DNA of 64,000 nucleotides from CAZJRB01 sp964547995 (GTDB lineage Bacteria > Planctomycetota > Planctomycetia > Pirellulales > Thermoguttaceae). Shown one piece after another: positions 27,134-35,646 of the stretch (its first letter is position 1; every line of letters begins with the position of its first letter). The stretch spans positions 6,982 through 70,981 of the forward strand of contig CAZJRB010000021.1 of the NCBI GenBank assembly GCA_964547995.1, read 5' to 3'. Both the position numbers and the translations under genes were made by a program. The notes beneath the pieces are model-generated. The model had not been told where the DNA came from. It did not search any database and saw nothing but the letters and a program-made list of their open reading frames with translations.

Positions 27134-29869
27134 ATGCCGGAAGACTTCGATCCCTATCGAAAGTGGCTTGGAATTCCCGCCAAGGATCAGCCGCCCCATC
27201 ATTATCGGCTGCTGAATATCGAACCGTTTGAAAAAGACGCGGATGTCATCTCGAACGCGGCCGACGCGCGGACCGCCCAACTGAAACAGTACCAGTCGGG
27301 CGAGCACGCGGAAGCGGCGAAGAAAATCGGCAAGGAAATTGTCGAGGCGAGAGTGTGCCTGCTCAACGGGAAGAAGAGGGCGGCATACGACAAACAGTTG
27401 CGCTCGCAATTGAAGTCGGACAGGCGGAAGTCGCTTCCGATGGCTGCCCCGCTGTCGGCCGGGACCGATTCGGCGGGAGCGGGAATACCCTCCTTCGGAT
27501 CGCCATCGGTCGCTGCGCATGTCTCGGACCGATCGGGGCGAAAGAAGAAGCAGCCGGTCGCGGTTATCGTGGTTGGGGCGGCCACAGCAGTGGCGATTCT
27601 GGTGGCCTTGGGTATGTTCCTCACGCAGAACAAGGACAAGGACGTGGCCAAGCAGCCCGGTACGGCCCGACCGGCAGATGCCCCCGGCGCCCAACCGGCG
27701 GACCCGGCCGGCATCAGCGACCCGGGCGCCGTGTCGGACCCAACGGACCCGGCGCCCCCGACACCTTCGGAACCGAGCGGAATACCTTCCCAACCGAATC
27801 CGGGCGCTTCCGTGGCGGAGATCTTCGGCCTCGACAAACCGGAACCCTCTTTGGGGGAACTGATTCATACCGATCCCGACGAGCCGGGGGAGTTGACCGC
27901 GACGCCCGAACCGGGCAAGGTGGTGCCGCCCGCCACGGCCCAACACGGGCTGCTCGGTGAGTATTTCGCGGACAAGGATCTGACACGGAAGGTCCTCACG
28001 CGGGTCGATCCGCAGATCCAGTTCAAATTTGATTATGGCTCTCCCGATCCGCAGGTGCCCAAAGACTTTGCGGCTCGTTGGACCGGCTGGCTGGTTGCCC
28101 CGGAGGCGGGCAACTACAAGCTGAGCACGGTCGCCGACGACGGGGTCCGCTTGTGGCTGGACGGCGAGCTGCTGATTGACCGGTGGACAACTTCGTCGGG
28201 CACCCGCGATGAGGTCGACGTTGTGCTGACCGACCGGCCCCACGCGATCAAGATCGAGTACTTCGACTATACGGCCAACGCGATCATGCAACTGAGTTGG
28301 TCGCGGCCGGGTGTGTTTGAAGAGCAGCCGGTTCCGACCGAGGCGTTGCTGGTCGACGCCGGATCGACCGCGACGGCGGCGCTGCCGGAACCGGGCGAGC
28401 CGTCCGCTTCCTCCGAGCCGCCCGATCCCTCCGGGCCGCCCGCGGCGGTTCAGCCGCCGGCCGAGCAGCTCGCGGTTCCCGATAGTGCGACGCGACAGAA
28501 GATCCAGGCCGACGTGAAGGAAATTTTCCAGGAAGAACTTGCCAAGGCCACGACCGCCGAGGCGAAAGCGGCGATGGCCACGGCGCTGTTCGAACAGGCA
28601 AAGGCCAACAACGACGATCCCAACGCCCGATTCGTCCTGCTGCAGATGGCGTGCAACATGGCTGCCGAAGCGGGAAACGTTGCCCAAGCCATAGAGATTG
28701 TTGACCAGATGGAACGGCAATACACGATCAACCCGCTAAGCGTGCGGGCCCACGTCCTCAAACAGGCAACCGAGTCGATGCCGTCCGGCTCGACCGGGCT
28801 GACTGCCGGCGAGCAGATCGTGGACGCCGCGACCGCGCTGGCCGATCAGTGTGGAGCCGCGGGCAATTATGACGCGGCGGCCGGTTTCAGCGACCTGGCG
28901 ATAACAGCCGCCCGCAAGACCAAGGATTCGTCGCTGATGCAGCTCGTTATGGTGCAGGATCGCGAGATCAAACGGAAGAAGGCTAGGTTCGCCTCGATCA
29001 AGAAAGCCCTGGATACGCTCTCGACCAGGCCGGACGACCCCGGAGCGAACCTGACGGCCGGCCGGTGGTACTGTTTCAACCGGGACGACTGGGCCAAGGG
29101 GCTTCCGCTTCTGGCCAAGGGGAGCGATGAGAATCTGGCCGCGGTGGCACGGCAGGAGATGAAGGCGCCCACCGATTCGGCCTCCCTGGTAACTCTGGCC
29201 GATGGCTGGTATGACCAGGCGGAAAAGGAGAAGAACGAAAGCGCTTCCGCCGTCCGATCACATGCCAAGTTCTACTACGAGCAGGCCCTGCCGTCGCTCG
29301 ACGGTCTGACGAGGGTCAAGGTCAAGAAACGGCTCGAATCGATTGCCGAAGCTGACAAAGCCGCCGCAGAAGCCGCGGTTGCCGCAAAACCGAAGGAGAT
29401 CAAGAGGCCGGAACGCGGCGTGGTCCAGCCGGGCAACGTGGCCCTGACGAGCAACGGAACCACCATAACCGGCGGCGGCGACTACTCGTCCTATGCTCCC
29501 CGTATGATTGACGGCAGCCTGTCGACCTATGGCTACGCTCGCCACCCGTGCGAATGGACAATCACCTTCGACAAGGTCTACCGGTTGAAGGCAATCGCGT
29601 TCAGGATCCACAGTTATAGTTCCAGTTCCAGCTCCTCGCGGTATAAGCCGTACGCTCGCTACGCGGTGGCCATTTCGGCCGACGGCACGAAGTACTTCCC
29701 CTTGTTCAATGCCAGCCAGGGGCAGTGGCGAGGTTGGCAGCGGATTCCGGTTCCCAACCGTCCGGTGAAGGCGGTCAAGCTCTACGGGCTGTACAACAGC
29801 TACAGTTCGCGGTTCTACGTCGACGAGTTTGAGGCGTATTGCGTGATTCCCGGCGCCGGCGGCAAATGA
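27134..29869 (+). CDS. membrane protein with J-like N-terminus, PA14 and discoidin-like domains
   Basis: 911 residues. The N-terminal 95 residues (HHYRLLNIEPFEKDADVISN; ARVCLLNGKKRAAYDKQL) follow the planctomycete DnaJ-like module pattern. A basic stretch and one transmembrane helix (VAVIVVGAATAVAILVALGM, about 137-159) come next, then a Pro/Asp/Ala-rich linker, a PA14 domain (GLLGEYFADKDLTRKV to LSWSRPG, about 271-392) with the typical VADDGVRLWLDG core, a helical TPR-like region (about 455-755), and a C-terminal F5/8-type (discoidin-like) domain (MIDGSLSTYG; YAVAISADGTKYFPL). The arrangement implies a cytoplasmic head and an external carbohydrate-binding part. It is a paralog of the truncated protein at 61958-64000, which has LamG in place of the discoidin-like domain. 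AGGAGAAAG precedes the ATG. Confidence 0.8.
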   Translation: MPEDFDPYRKWLGIPAKDQPPHHYRLLNIEPFEKDADVISNAADARTAQLKQYQSGEHAEAAKKIGKEIVEARVCLLNGKKRAAYDKQLRSQLKSDRRKSLPMAAPLSAGTDSAGAGIPSFGSPSVAAHVSDRSGRKKKQPVAVIVVGAATAVAILVALGMFLTQNKDKDVAKQPGTARPADAPGAQPADPAGISDPGAVSDPTDPAPPTPSEPSGIPSQPNPGASVAEIFGLDKPEPSLGELIHTDPDEPGELTATPEPGKVVPPATAQHGLLGEYFADKDLTRKVLTRVDPQIQFKFDYGSPDPQVPKDFAARWTGWLVAPEAGNYKLSTVADDGVRLWLDGELLIDRWTTSSGTRDEVDVVLTDRPHAIKIEYFDYTANAIMQLSWSRPGVFEEQPVPTEALLVDAGSTATAALPEPGEPSASSEPPDPSGPPAAVQPPAEQLAVPDSATRQKIQADVKEIFQEELAKATTAEAKAAMATALFEQAKANNDDPNARFVLLQMACNMAAEAGNVAQAIEIVDQMERQYTINPLSVRAHVLKQATESMPSGSTGLTAGEQIVDAATALADQCGAAGNYDAAAGFSDLAITAARKTKDSSLMQLVMVQDREIKRKKARFASIKKALDTLSTRPDDPGANLTAGRWYCFNRDDWAKGLPLLAKGSDENLAAVARQEMKAPTDSASLVTLADGWYDQAEKEKNESASAVRSHAKFYYEQALPSLDGLTRVKVKKRLESIAEADKAAAEAAVAAKPKEIKRPERGVVQPGNVALTSNGTTITGGGDYSSYAPRMIDGSLSTYGYARHPCEWTITFDKVYRLKAIAFRIHSYSSSSSSSRYKPYARYAVAISADGTKYFPLFNASQGQWRGWQRIPVPNRPVKAVKLYGLYNSYSSRFYVDEFEAYCVIPGAGGK

Positions 29870-29990
29870 GAAAAGCTGCCATGTGGGAATAGGCGAATTA
29901 CGAATTATAGCTCGTCGCGCACCTTCATCCCCCCGACAGAGCGGAAATTCCGGGTCGATTTTCCGATGCGAAACCATCGCAAGTGGTTTT

Positions 29991-30959
29991 TCATGGTTTC
30001 ACCCCGGACGCTCGTTGCGCCCGCAGCAACACTTCGGCCGCTTTCCTGCGTGCTTTCGCAGCGCCGTCGCCCAGGATCTCGCGGATGCGCTCGGGTTTGG
30101 TTTCCAGTTCCTCGCGGCATTGGCGGGGTCCGGCGAAGAAATTCTCGGCCGCGTCGGCCAGGGCCTTCTTCACCTCGCCGTACCCGAAGCCGCCGGCCCG
30201 GTAGGTGGCCGCCATCTCCTCGCGCTGCGCGTCGTCGGCAAAGAGCGAATAGAGTGCAAAAAGATGATCCGTCTCCGGGTCCTTCGGCTCCTCCATCGAC
30301 CGCGAGTCGGTCACCATCCGCATGACCTGCTTCCGGAGCGACTTCGGCTCCTCGAACACTTCGAGTGTATTTCCGTAGCTTTTCGACATCTTCTCGCCGT
30401 CGGTGCCGGGGACCCGGGCGGAACTGTCGATTACGTACGCCTTGGGCATCACGAACGTCTCGCCGAAATGGTGATTGAAACCGCCGGCAAGGTCGCGGCA
30501 GACTTCGATGTGCTGCACCTGATCCTCGCCGACCGGCACAATGTCGCTGTCGTAGGCCAGGATGTCGGCCGCCATCAAGACCGGGTAGGCAAACAACCCC
30601 GTGTCGGCCGCGATCCCCTTCGCCTTCTTGTCCTTGTATGCGTGGCACCGCTCCAAGAGCCCCATCGGCGCGCCGGTCATCAGTAGCCAGCACAATTCGC
30701 TCACCTCCGGCACGTCGGACTGCACGAAGAGCGTCGCCTTGTCGGGATCGAGCCCCAGCGCCACCAGGTCGATCGCTGCGTCGAGCGTAAGCTGCCGCAA
30801 CTCTTCCGGATCACGTACCGTGGTCAAAGCGTGCAGATTGGCGATGAAGTAGAACGCGTCGTCCGCCTTTTCCTGGAGTTCGATATACTGCCGGATTGCG
30901 CCGAAGTAGTTTCCCCAATGAAAACGTCCCGTCGGTTGAATGCCGGATAGTGCTCGCAT
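29991..30959 (-). CDS. trpS: tryptophanyl-tRNA synthetase
   Basis: 322 residues, normal for bacterial TrpRS, which charges tRNA-Trp with tryptophan using ATP. The ATG at 30959 opens directly into MRALSGIQPTGRFHWGNYFG, where P-T-G-x-x-H-x-G-N-Y is the class I HIGH-like motif. The longer open frame upstream runs through intergenic repeats and is not coding. GEKMSKSYGN is the KMSKS loop. Other family features include FVQSDVPE, the GEDQVQHIE segment and ADILAYDSDIVPVGED. pyrD lies upstream on the same strand, separated by 136 bp of repetitive DNA. Confidence 0.97.
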   Translation of the reverse strand: MRALSGIQPTGRFHWGNYFGAIRQYIELQEKADDAFYFIANLHALTTVRDPEELRQLTLDAAIDLVALGLDPDKATLFVQSDVPEVSELCWLLMTGAPMGLLERCHAYKDKKAKGIAADTGLFAYPVLMAADILAYDSDIVPVGEDQVQHIEVCRDLAGGFNHHFGETFVMPKAYVIDSSARVPGTDGEKMSKSYGNTLEVFEEPKSLRKQVMRMVTDSRSMEEPKDPETDHLFALYSLFADDAQREEMAATYRAGGFGYGEVKKALADAAENFFAGPRQCREELETKPERIREILGDGAAKARRKAAEVLLRAQRASGVKP

Positions 30960-30965
30960 GGCAGT

Positions 30966-31003
30966 GGTAGGGGTTAGGGGCTGGGGGTTAGGGGCTGGGG
31001 GTT
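30966..31003. repeat. short tandem repeat GGTTAGGGGCTGGG
   Basis: A 14-base unit (GGTTAGGGGCTGGG) occurs two to three times in tandem just upstream of the trpS start. It resembles other planctomycete intergenic stutters. It lies where a trpS promoter or leader would be expected. Confidence 0.6.
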
Positions 31004-31009
31004 CAACCT

Positions 31010-31044
31010 CGTTCCCATGCTCTGCATGGGTCTGCATGGGAACG
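31010..31044. repeat. inverted repeat CGTTCCCATGC...GCATGGGAACG
   Basis: A 35-bp palindromic element: CGTTCCCATGC pairs with GCATGGGAACG, and an internal second half-copy (CTGCATGGGT) fills the loop. It lies between pyrD and trpS. It could form a stable hairpin, but has no T run and looks like a repeat-family member rather than a terminator. Confidence 0.6.
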
Positions 31045-31095
31045 TGAGGCGTGTTTCTGTTGTCTATCTGCAATCTACATTCTACAGTTTCTTCA

Positions 31096-32052
31096 CTAAC
31101 GTTCAATCGTTCCCACCACGTCGGCAACGCAAGTAGCCCCGAGTTCTGCCAGTGCATCGGGCAAGGCGTCGAGTATTTGTATCGACACGGTGGGATTGTA
31201 GAAGTTCGCGGTACCGATCTGGACGGCCGACGCCCCGGCAACGAGGAACTCCATGACGTCGTCGATCGTGGCGATGCCGCCGATTCCGACCAGCGGGATG
31301 CCAACCGCGGCGGCCACCTGGTAGACCATCCGCAGCGAGATCGGCTTGATGGCCGGACCGCTGAGCCCGCCCAGCTTGTTGCCGAGGATCGGCCGCCGCC
31401 GCCGCCAGTCGATGGCCATTCCCAGGCAGGTGTTCACGAGTGAGACGGCATCGGCCCCGCCGGCTTCCGCGGCCTTGGCGATTTCAGTGATGTCGGTCAC
31501 GTTCGGCGTCAGTTTCGCCAACACCGGCAACGAACAAGCCCCGCGAACGCCCGCGACAACCTGCTCGCACGACTGTGGATTCGTACCGAAATCGACGCCG
31601 CCGCTGACGTTGGGGCAGGAGATGTTCAATTCCAGTGCAGCCACGCCGGGAACGCCGTCCAATTGCGTTGCCATATCCATGAAATCTGCCCGGGTGCGAC
31701 CGGCAATGCTGACAAGGACCGCCGTTTCCAACGAAGCAAGGTAGGGCATCTTCTCCCGGACGAAGGCCCCGATCCCATCGTTGTCCAAGCCGATGGAATT
31801 GAGCATCCCGGCAGCCGTTTCTATCATCCTCGGTGGTGGATTGCCCGGCCGCGGCTCCTGGGTGATCGTCTTCGGCAGGATACCACCCAAGCGACCGGTA
31901 TCAACCACACGGGCCATTTCCCGCCCATAACCAAAGGTGCCTGAGGCGACCATAATGGGGTTGGCCAAGTGCAATCGGCCGAGGCGGACGTCGAGTGGGA
32001 TGTCGGAAGGATTCACGTTCGTTTGATGGTCTGGTGCCGTAAGAAAGGACAT
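31096..32052 (-). CDS. pyrD: dihydroorotate dehydrogenase, class 1B catalytic subunit type
   Basis: 318 residues. It oxidises dihydroorotate to orotate in pyrimidine synthesis with FMN as cofactor. Class 1 features are visible: LANPIMVASGTFGYGREM, the substrate/FMN loop ALELNISCPNVSGG with the active-site Cys that marks class 1 enzymes, AVSLVNTCLGMAID, LGGLSGPAIKPISLRMVYQV, and GIGGIATIDDVMEFLVAGAS. Class 1B enzymes normally pair with a PyrK electron-transfer subunit, which is not in this window. The ATG at 32052 leaves a slightly long N-terminus; a later start is possible. Confidence 0.95.
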   Translation of the reverse strand: MSFLTAPDHQTNVNPSDIPLDVRLGRLHLANPIMVASGTFGYGREMARVVDTGRLGGILPKTITQEPRPGNPPPRMIETAAGMLNSIGLDNDGIGAFVREKMPYLASLETAVLVSIAGRTRADFMDMATQLDGVPGVAALELNISCPNVSGGVDFGTNPQSCEQVVAGVRGACSLPVLAKLTPNVTDITEIAKAAEAGGADAVSLVNTCLGMAIDWRRRRPILGNKLGGLSGPAIKPISLRMVYQVAAAVGIPLVGIGGIATIDDVMEFLVAGASAVQIGTANFYNPTVSIQILDALPDALAELGATCVADVVGTIER

Positions 32053-32370
32053 TCTTGGGGAGTTGGGCTTTGTCGGAAAACCCGTACGACGGCCCTCCGA
32101 GGCCGTCGATTAAGGTTCGATTTCGCGTGAAAACCGAGGCTCGACGGCTTCGGAGAGCCGTTGCACAAGAACCGCAAACGGATTTTCCGACAAAGCCTAG
32201 TGTAGCCGCCGTCCCCTCCTCCTGTCAATTTGTCCGGCTCCGAGTTGCCTCATGTCCCCTTGATGGATACACGTTGGCGCGCAGCAACAGGCCAAGCGGC
32301 GGTTGAGCCGCCTGGCCTGAATCTTAATCGTGTGCCAAGGCATGGTCCGCGCGGACGCTCCGCGCAAACC
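32053..32370. other. 318-bp intergenic region with palindromic element
   Basis: Between pyrD and the small lipoprotein gene. It holds the nested palindrome at 32066-32197. I see no gene in the remaining sequence. Confidence 0.5.
32066..32197. repeat. nested palindromic repeat element, 132 bp
   Basis: The outer arms (32066-32085 and 32178-32197) are 20-bp inverted repeats of GGCTTTGTCGGAAAAYCCGT with one mismatch. Inside are two smaller hairpins, GACGGCC-CTCCGA-GGCCGTC and CGGCT-TCGGAG-AGCCG, facing each other. The inner pair matches the double-hairpin element inside the giant gene at 40657-40732 (GTACGACGGCC...GGCCGTCGA in both). It has the look of a REP/BIME- or MITE-like non-autonomous repeat. 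It sits upstream of pyrD. Confidence 0.75.
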
Positions 32371-32589
32371 TCAGATTAACCCGCCATGGGTTCGGTACGG
32401 CGTCATGTGATCCGGCTGATCGAGCATCCAAAGCCGTTCCCACTCATCCAGGATCAGGCGGAGGTTCTCTGAGGTGAAAATCAATTGTTGCGTTCGGCGA
32501 ACCGGGTCGGCTGAGTATGCCGGAATAATGCATCCGACGGTCGTAGTCACCAGTAGGCCACACGCCAAAGCCAAAAGCAATCTGCGCAT
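32371..32589 (-). CDS. small lipoprotein, 72 aa
   Basis: The ATG at 32589 is preceded by GGAGGAG and starts a lipoprotein signal: MRRLLLALACGLLVTTTVGC, with the lipobox Cys at residue 20. The mature part of about 50 residues (DPVRRTQQLIFTSENLRLIL, then DEWERLWMLDQPDHMTPYRT) is mostly one amphipathic helix ending in H-G-G. This matches a small planctomycete lipoprotein type of unknown role. The open frame extends upstream, but the signal and ribosome site fix the start. Confidence 0.7.
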   Translation of the reverse strand: MRRLLLALACGLLVTTTVGCIIPAYSADPVRRTQQLIFTSENLRLILDEWERLWMLDQPDHMTPYRTHGGLI

Positions 32590-32801
32590 AGGACAACTCC
32601 TCCGTGAGACGAAAAATGTATTCATGGCTGGCCGCAATACCGCCGTTAAGGCCAATTGCGGCCACTTCGCTTGATTTGTGTGTTGGGCCGAGAGGGGGTG
32701 AGTTGGGTCGAATACTGCCCGGAGGATAGAGACCTCCAAGCGTTTGATGAGACCGCACGTGGCACGTTCGGCCGGCAAAAGGGCCTAACCTATTGGTACA
32801 T

Positions 32802-33155
32802 CTAGGTTTGCGGAACGGGTTCCGGGGAGGAAGTCGCGTTGCGCCGGGCCGCTTGCGCCGCAGCCGCTGCGCGACGTTCCATCTCGCGTACCCGCGCTTC
32901 CATTTCCTTGCCCGGTTTGAAGGTGACCACGAATTTCTCGGGCACGAAGACCTTGTCCCCGGTGCGGGGGTTCCTCGCTTTGCGGGGCGCTCGGCGCTTG
33001 ACCTCGAATACGCCAAAGTTGCGAAGCTCGATCCGCTCTTCCTTGACCAGCGTGTCGATGATAGCATCGAACGTCTTCTGGACAATCTCCTTCGTCTGAA
33101 GTTGTGTCAATCCAATTTCCTCGGAAATGGTCCGAACGATCTCTTTCTTGGTCAC
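32802..33155 (-). CDS. HU/IHF-family DNA-binding protein with basic/Ala tail
   Basis: 117 residues with a GTG start at 33155, nine bases after AGGAGA. Residues 1-90 are a standard HU/IHF fold: MTKKEIVRTISEEIGLTQLQ, the DNA-binding arm RRAPRKARNPRTGDKVFVPE with the conserved N-P-x-T-G, and FKPGKEMEARV. HU proteins bend and compact DNA as dimers. The last about 27 residues form an Arg/Ala-rich tail (ERRAAAAAQAARRN) longer than in most HU proteins. The gene is alone, with 456 bp of non-coding DNA upstream. Confidence 0.93.
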   Translation of the reverse strand: MTKKEIVRTISEEIGLTQLQTKEIVQKTFDAIIDTLVKEERIELRNFGVFEVKRRAPRKARNPRTGDKVFVPEKFVVTFKPGKEMEARVREMERRAAAAAQAARRNATSSPEPVPQT

Positions 33156-33611
33156 GGTTCGATTCTCCTGAAAAAGAGGTCGTCGCAGGCAAGAGTTACG
33201 ATCACTTGCACGGCGGCCCGATATGTTCCAAGTCTAGGCCCCGTAACGACTAGAGTCAAGATCAATCAACGGTTCAAGCGACGAAGATCGGTCAAATTAA
33301 ACCGTGATTGTCCCACCGTCCAGTCGGTTCGGTGAAACCGGTGGAATTGTCGTAAGTGCTTATTGTCAAAGAGCTTAATCCCTTCGGGTCCTGCGCGGCC
33401 AAGTGGCTGTCGTCGTAAGTCGTTTATTGGCAAGGACTAACGAAACGAATCCCGAGTCCAGTGCCACCGGCTTCCGACCCACAATCGCGCAGCACCACCG
33501 CGCATGATCAGGGCATGAACCCTGTATCGGTTGCCTGATCGGAAAACTTCAACCAGACCGCAGAATCCGCAAACTCCGACAGGTTGCCAGCCCCCCATGA
33601 GAAGGGGCAAT
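33156..33611. other. 456-bp intergenic region upstream of the HU gene
   Basis: No gene is apparent. It contains an imperfect direct repeat of about 29 bp, GTCGTAAGT-x-TTATTG-x-CAA, at 33349-33378 and 33412-33440. The HU promoter must lie at the low-coordinate end, but I cannot place it. Confidence 0.5.
33349..33440. repeat. imperfect direct repeat, two copies of about 29 bp
   Basis: Copies at 33349-33378 and 33412-33440 share GTCGTAAGT, then a (C/T)TTATTG(T/G)CAA(A/G) core and CT(T/A)A, with a few mismatches. Function unknown; it resembles other decayed intergenic repeats in this window. Confidence 0.4.
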
Positions 33612-34883
33612 CTACAGCACGCTGCGAACCGGTCGCGCCGGGAGGGCGATACCGCCACTGTCTGCCAGCAAACGCTGCCAATTCTCAGGGGTGCCGGGCG
33701 TCAGCCGCCCCAGAACCCGGGGAGCATCTGCTTTGGTAATCGCCGTGGCATTGGCCGGCACCTGATCCAGATAGAAGAAAGCAAGGACGGCGATACACGC
33801 CGGGTCGAAGGCCCCGCTCATGATGTCAAGTTCGCCCATCCGCGCCAGCGGCATTCCGGCACGGTGCCCGATTTCGGCCAGCAACATGCCGTTTTGCTGT
33901 CCCCCGCCGGTTACGACGATCTGATCGACGCGTGCATCATCGGGAAGATGCCGCCGCAACCCCATAGAAACGGTCTCTGCAATGAAGTGCGTGGCGGAAC
34001 ACAGAAGGTCGCGGATCGACCAACCCGACTTGACCGCCATCTGCAAGGCGTCGGTCAAAAATCGCTCCGGCCGCACGCCCTGCGGGTGCCAACGCGGCAA
34101 AGGCCGATCGAAATACGGATCGCTCAACCAATGGTCGATCAGCTCGGAAATCCGACGCCCCTGGACGGCCATACGGCCACCCGGATCGAAACGGTGTTCA
34201 CCAGCCGTTAGCCGTTGCGCGAGCTGGTCCGGCAAACCCATTCCCGGGCCGACATCAAAACAGAGAACCCGCAAGGCCGCATTTCCTTCCAGGGTTGCTG
34301 GAAGATACGTCATCCGCACCGTCTGCCCGAGATCGACCAACACGCGGTTCTGCCGGGGATTCTTTAGCAGGGCCCATTGCGCCAGCGCGGTGACGGGCCC
34401 GCCTTGTCCGCACTGGGCCAAATCGCGGGCAGGGAAGGCATCAATCACGTTCAGCCCCGTCGCTTCGGCCAGCCGGGCCGCGTCGCACAGGCTGAGGTAG
34501 CCGCCCGAGCCGATCCGGTCGAACCCCCAAAACCCCGGATCATGAACTCCCACGGCCAAGACCAATCCGGGGTCAACGGACAATCCGGCAAAAAGATTCT
34601 GGAGCGTGCCGGCTTGAATCTCAGCCAACTCCGCCCGGAGCAACGCCACGGCATCGGTCGGACACGACTTCGACCTCGCCAAAGAGAGAAACCGTGATAC
34701 CGTTTCCCCGGGAACGTCGGTTACCGCGGCGCCGGCAAGGTAGAAGTGGGCCTCCAGGCCTTGCCCGGCCGTACCGACCAGGGCAGCGCTCACCCGGCGG
34801 CAGTTTGCAGAAACCAATACACCCGCCGCCCAGCGCCGCTCGTCGCCGGGCTGCGGCGTGTGAATAGGCAGTATGGTTGCCAT
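33612..34883 (-). CDS. AnmK-like anhydro-N-acetylmuramic acid kinase homolog
   Basis: 423 residues from the ATG at 34883; an in-frame TTG at 34904 would overlap the upstream stop. The overall layout matches AnmK, which phosphorylates and opens 1,6-anhydro-MurNAc during peptidoglycan recycling: NVIDAFPARDLAQCGQGGPV (the catalytic Asp region), CFDVGPGMGLPDQLAQRL, SDPYFDRPLPR and VVTGGGQQNGMLLAEI. The first phosphate-binding loop is degenerate: where AnmK has G-T-S-x-D-G, this protein reads SANCRR. It may have altered or lost kinase activity. It directly follows the PuuD-like amidotransferase gene. Confidence 0.75.
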   Translation of the reverse strand: MATILPIHTPQPGDERRWAAGVLVSANCRRVSAALVGTAGQGLEAHFYLAGAAVTDVPGETVSRFLSLARSKSCPTDAVALLRAELAEIQAGTLQNLFAGLSVDPGLVLAVGVHDPGFWGFDRIGSGGYLSLCDAARLAEATGLNVIDAFPARDLAQCGQGGPVTALAQWALLKNPRQNRVLVDLGQTVRMTYLPATLEGNAALRVLCFDVGPGMGLPDQLAQRLTAGEHRFDPGGRMAVQGRRISELIDHWLSDPYFDRPLPRWHPQGVRPERFLTDALQMAVKSGWSIRDLLCSATHFIAETVSMGLRRHLPDDARVDQIVVTGGGQQNGMLLAEIGHRAGMPLARMGELDIMSGAFDPACIAVLAFFYLDQVPANATAITKADAPRVLGRLTPGTPENWQRLLADSGGIALPARPVRSVL

Positions 34884-34896
34884 GATGTCGATCCAA

Positions 34897-35646
34897 TCAC
34901 GCAACCATGCGCATCTCGATTACTTCGCCGGTAATCCCAGCGATGAATTCCTCAAAGATGCGCAAATCGAGCGCCGAAGCGGACTCGCTCTCCGGATGAA
35001 ACTGGGTTCCCAGCACCCACCAGTTGTCCGTCGTACCTTCGATCGCCTCGACGACGCCGTCCGGGCAGCGTGCCGTCACCTTGAAGCCGCGCGCCACGTC
35101 ATCGATTGCCATGTGGTGGACACTGTTGACCCGAATTTCACCCTCGCCGTAAACGCGTTCCATCAACGACCCCATTTCAACCTCCAAGGCGTGGCGATGG
35201 TTCGGATCGGTGGCATCGAGATGTGGAATCGCTCGAGGGAGATCCTCCGGTATGTGGAAATGAAGGGTACCGCCTTGCGAAACGTTCAGAAGTTGCATGC
35301 CGCACCCGATGCCAAAGACCGGCATCTTCCGCTCGCCAACCAGCCGCATCAGCATTCGGTCAAACTCTTCCCGACGACTCTCGAGCAGGCGCATCGAAGG
35401 ATGCACCATGAACCCGTCGTTGCGAGGATCGAGATCGGCGCCGCCCCCCAACACAACACCATCTAACAGGTTTAACACGCGAACGAGATCGCTTTCATCT
35501 TCCAGCGGTGGAATCACCACCGGAATGGCACCGGCCTTCGCAATGGAATTGAAATAGCCGGCGCTAAGATAGGCAAATGCCGGGGCGTCCTTGCGAGCAG
35601 AACGATACTCCATGTTGACCCCGATCAAGGGTTTGACAGCAGCCAT
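34897..35646 (-). CDS. class I glutamine amidotransferase-like peptidase (PuuD/C26 family)
   Basis: 249 residues from the ATG at 35646, which has AGGAGT upstream. The fold is that of gamma-glutamyl-gamma-aminobutyrate hydrolase: LDGVVLGGGADLDPRNDGFM, nucleophile elbow PVFGIGCGMQLLN (Cys about 115), VNSVHHMAID, and the His/Glu pair in GTQFHPESES. Such enzymes cleave gamma-glutamyl amide bonds. Its stop lies 13 bp before the AnmK-like ATG, so the pair is an operon. With an AnmK homolog next door, a role on gamma-D-glutamyl muropeptides is possible, but this is inference. Confidence 0.88.
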   Translation of the reverse strand: MAAVKPLIGVNMEYRSARKDAPAFAYLSAGYFNSIAKAGAIPVVIPPLEDESDLVRVLNLLDGVVLGGGADLDPRNDGFMVHPSMRLLESRREEFDRMLMRLVGERKMPVFGIGCGMQLLNVSQGGTLHFHIPEDLPRAIPHLDATDPNHRHALEVEMGSLMERVYGEGEIRVNSVHHMAIDDVARGFKVTARCPDGVVEAIEGTTDNWWVLGTQFHPESESASALDLRIFEEFIAGITGEVIEMRMVA

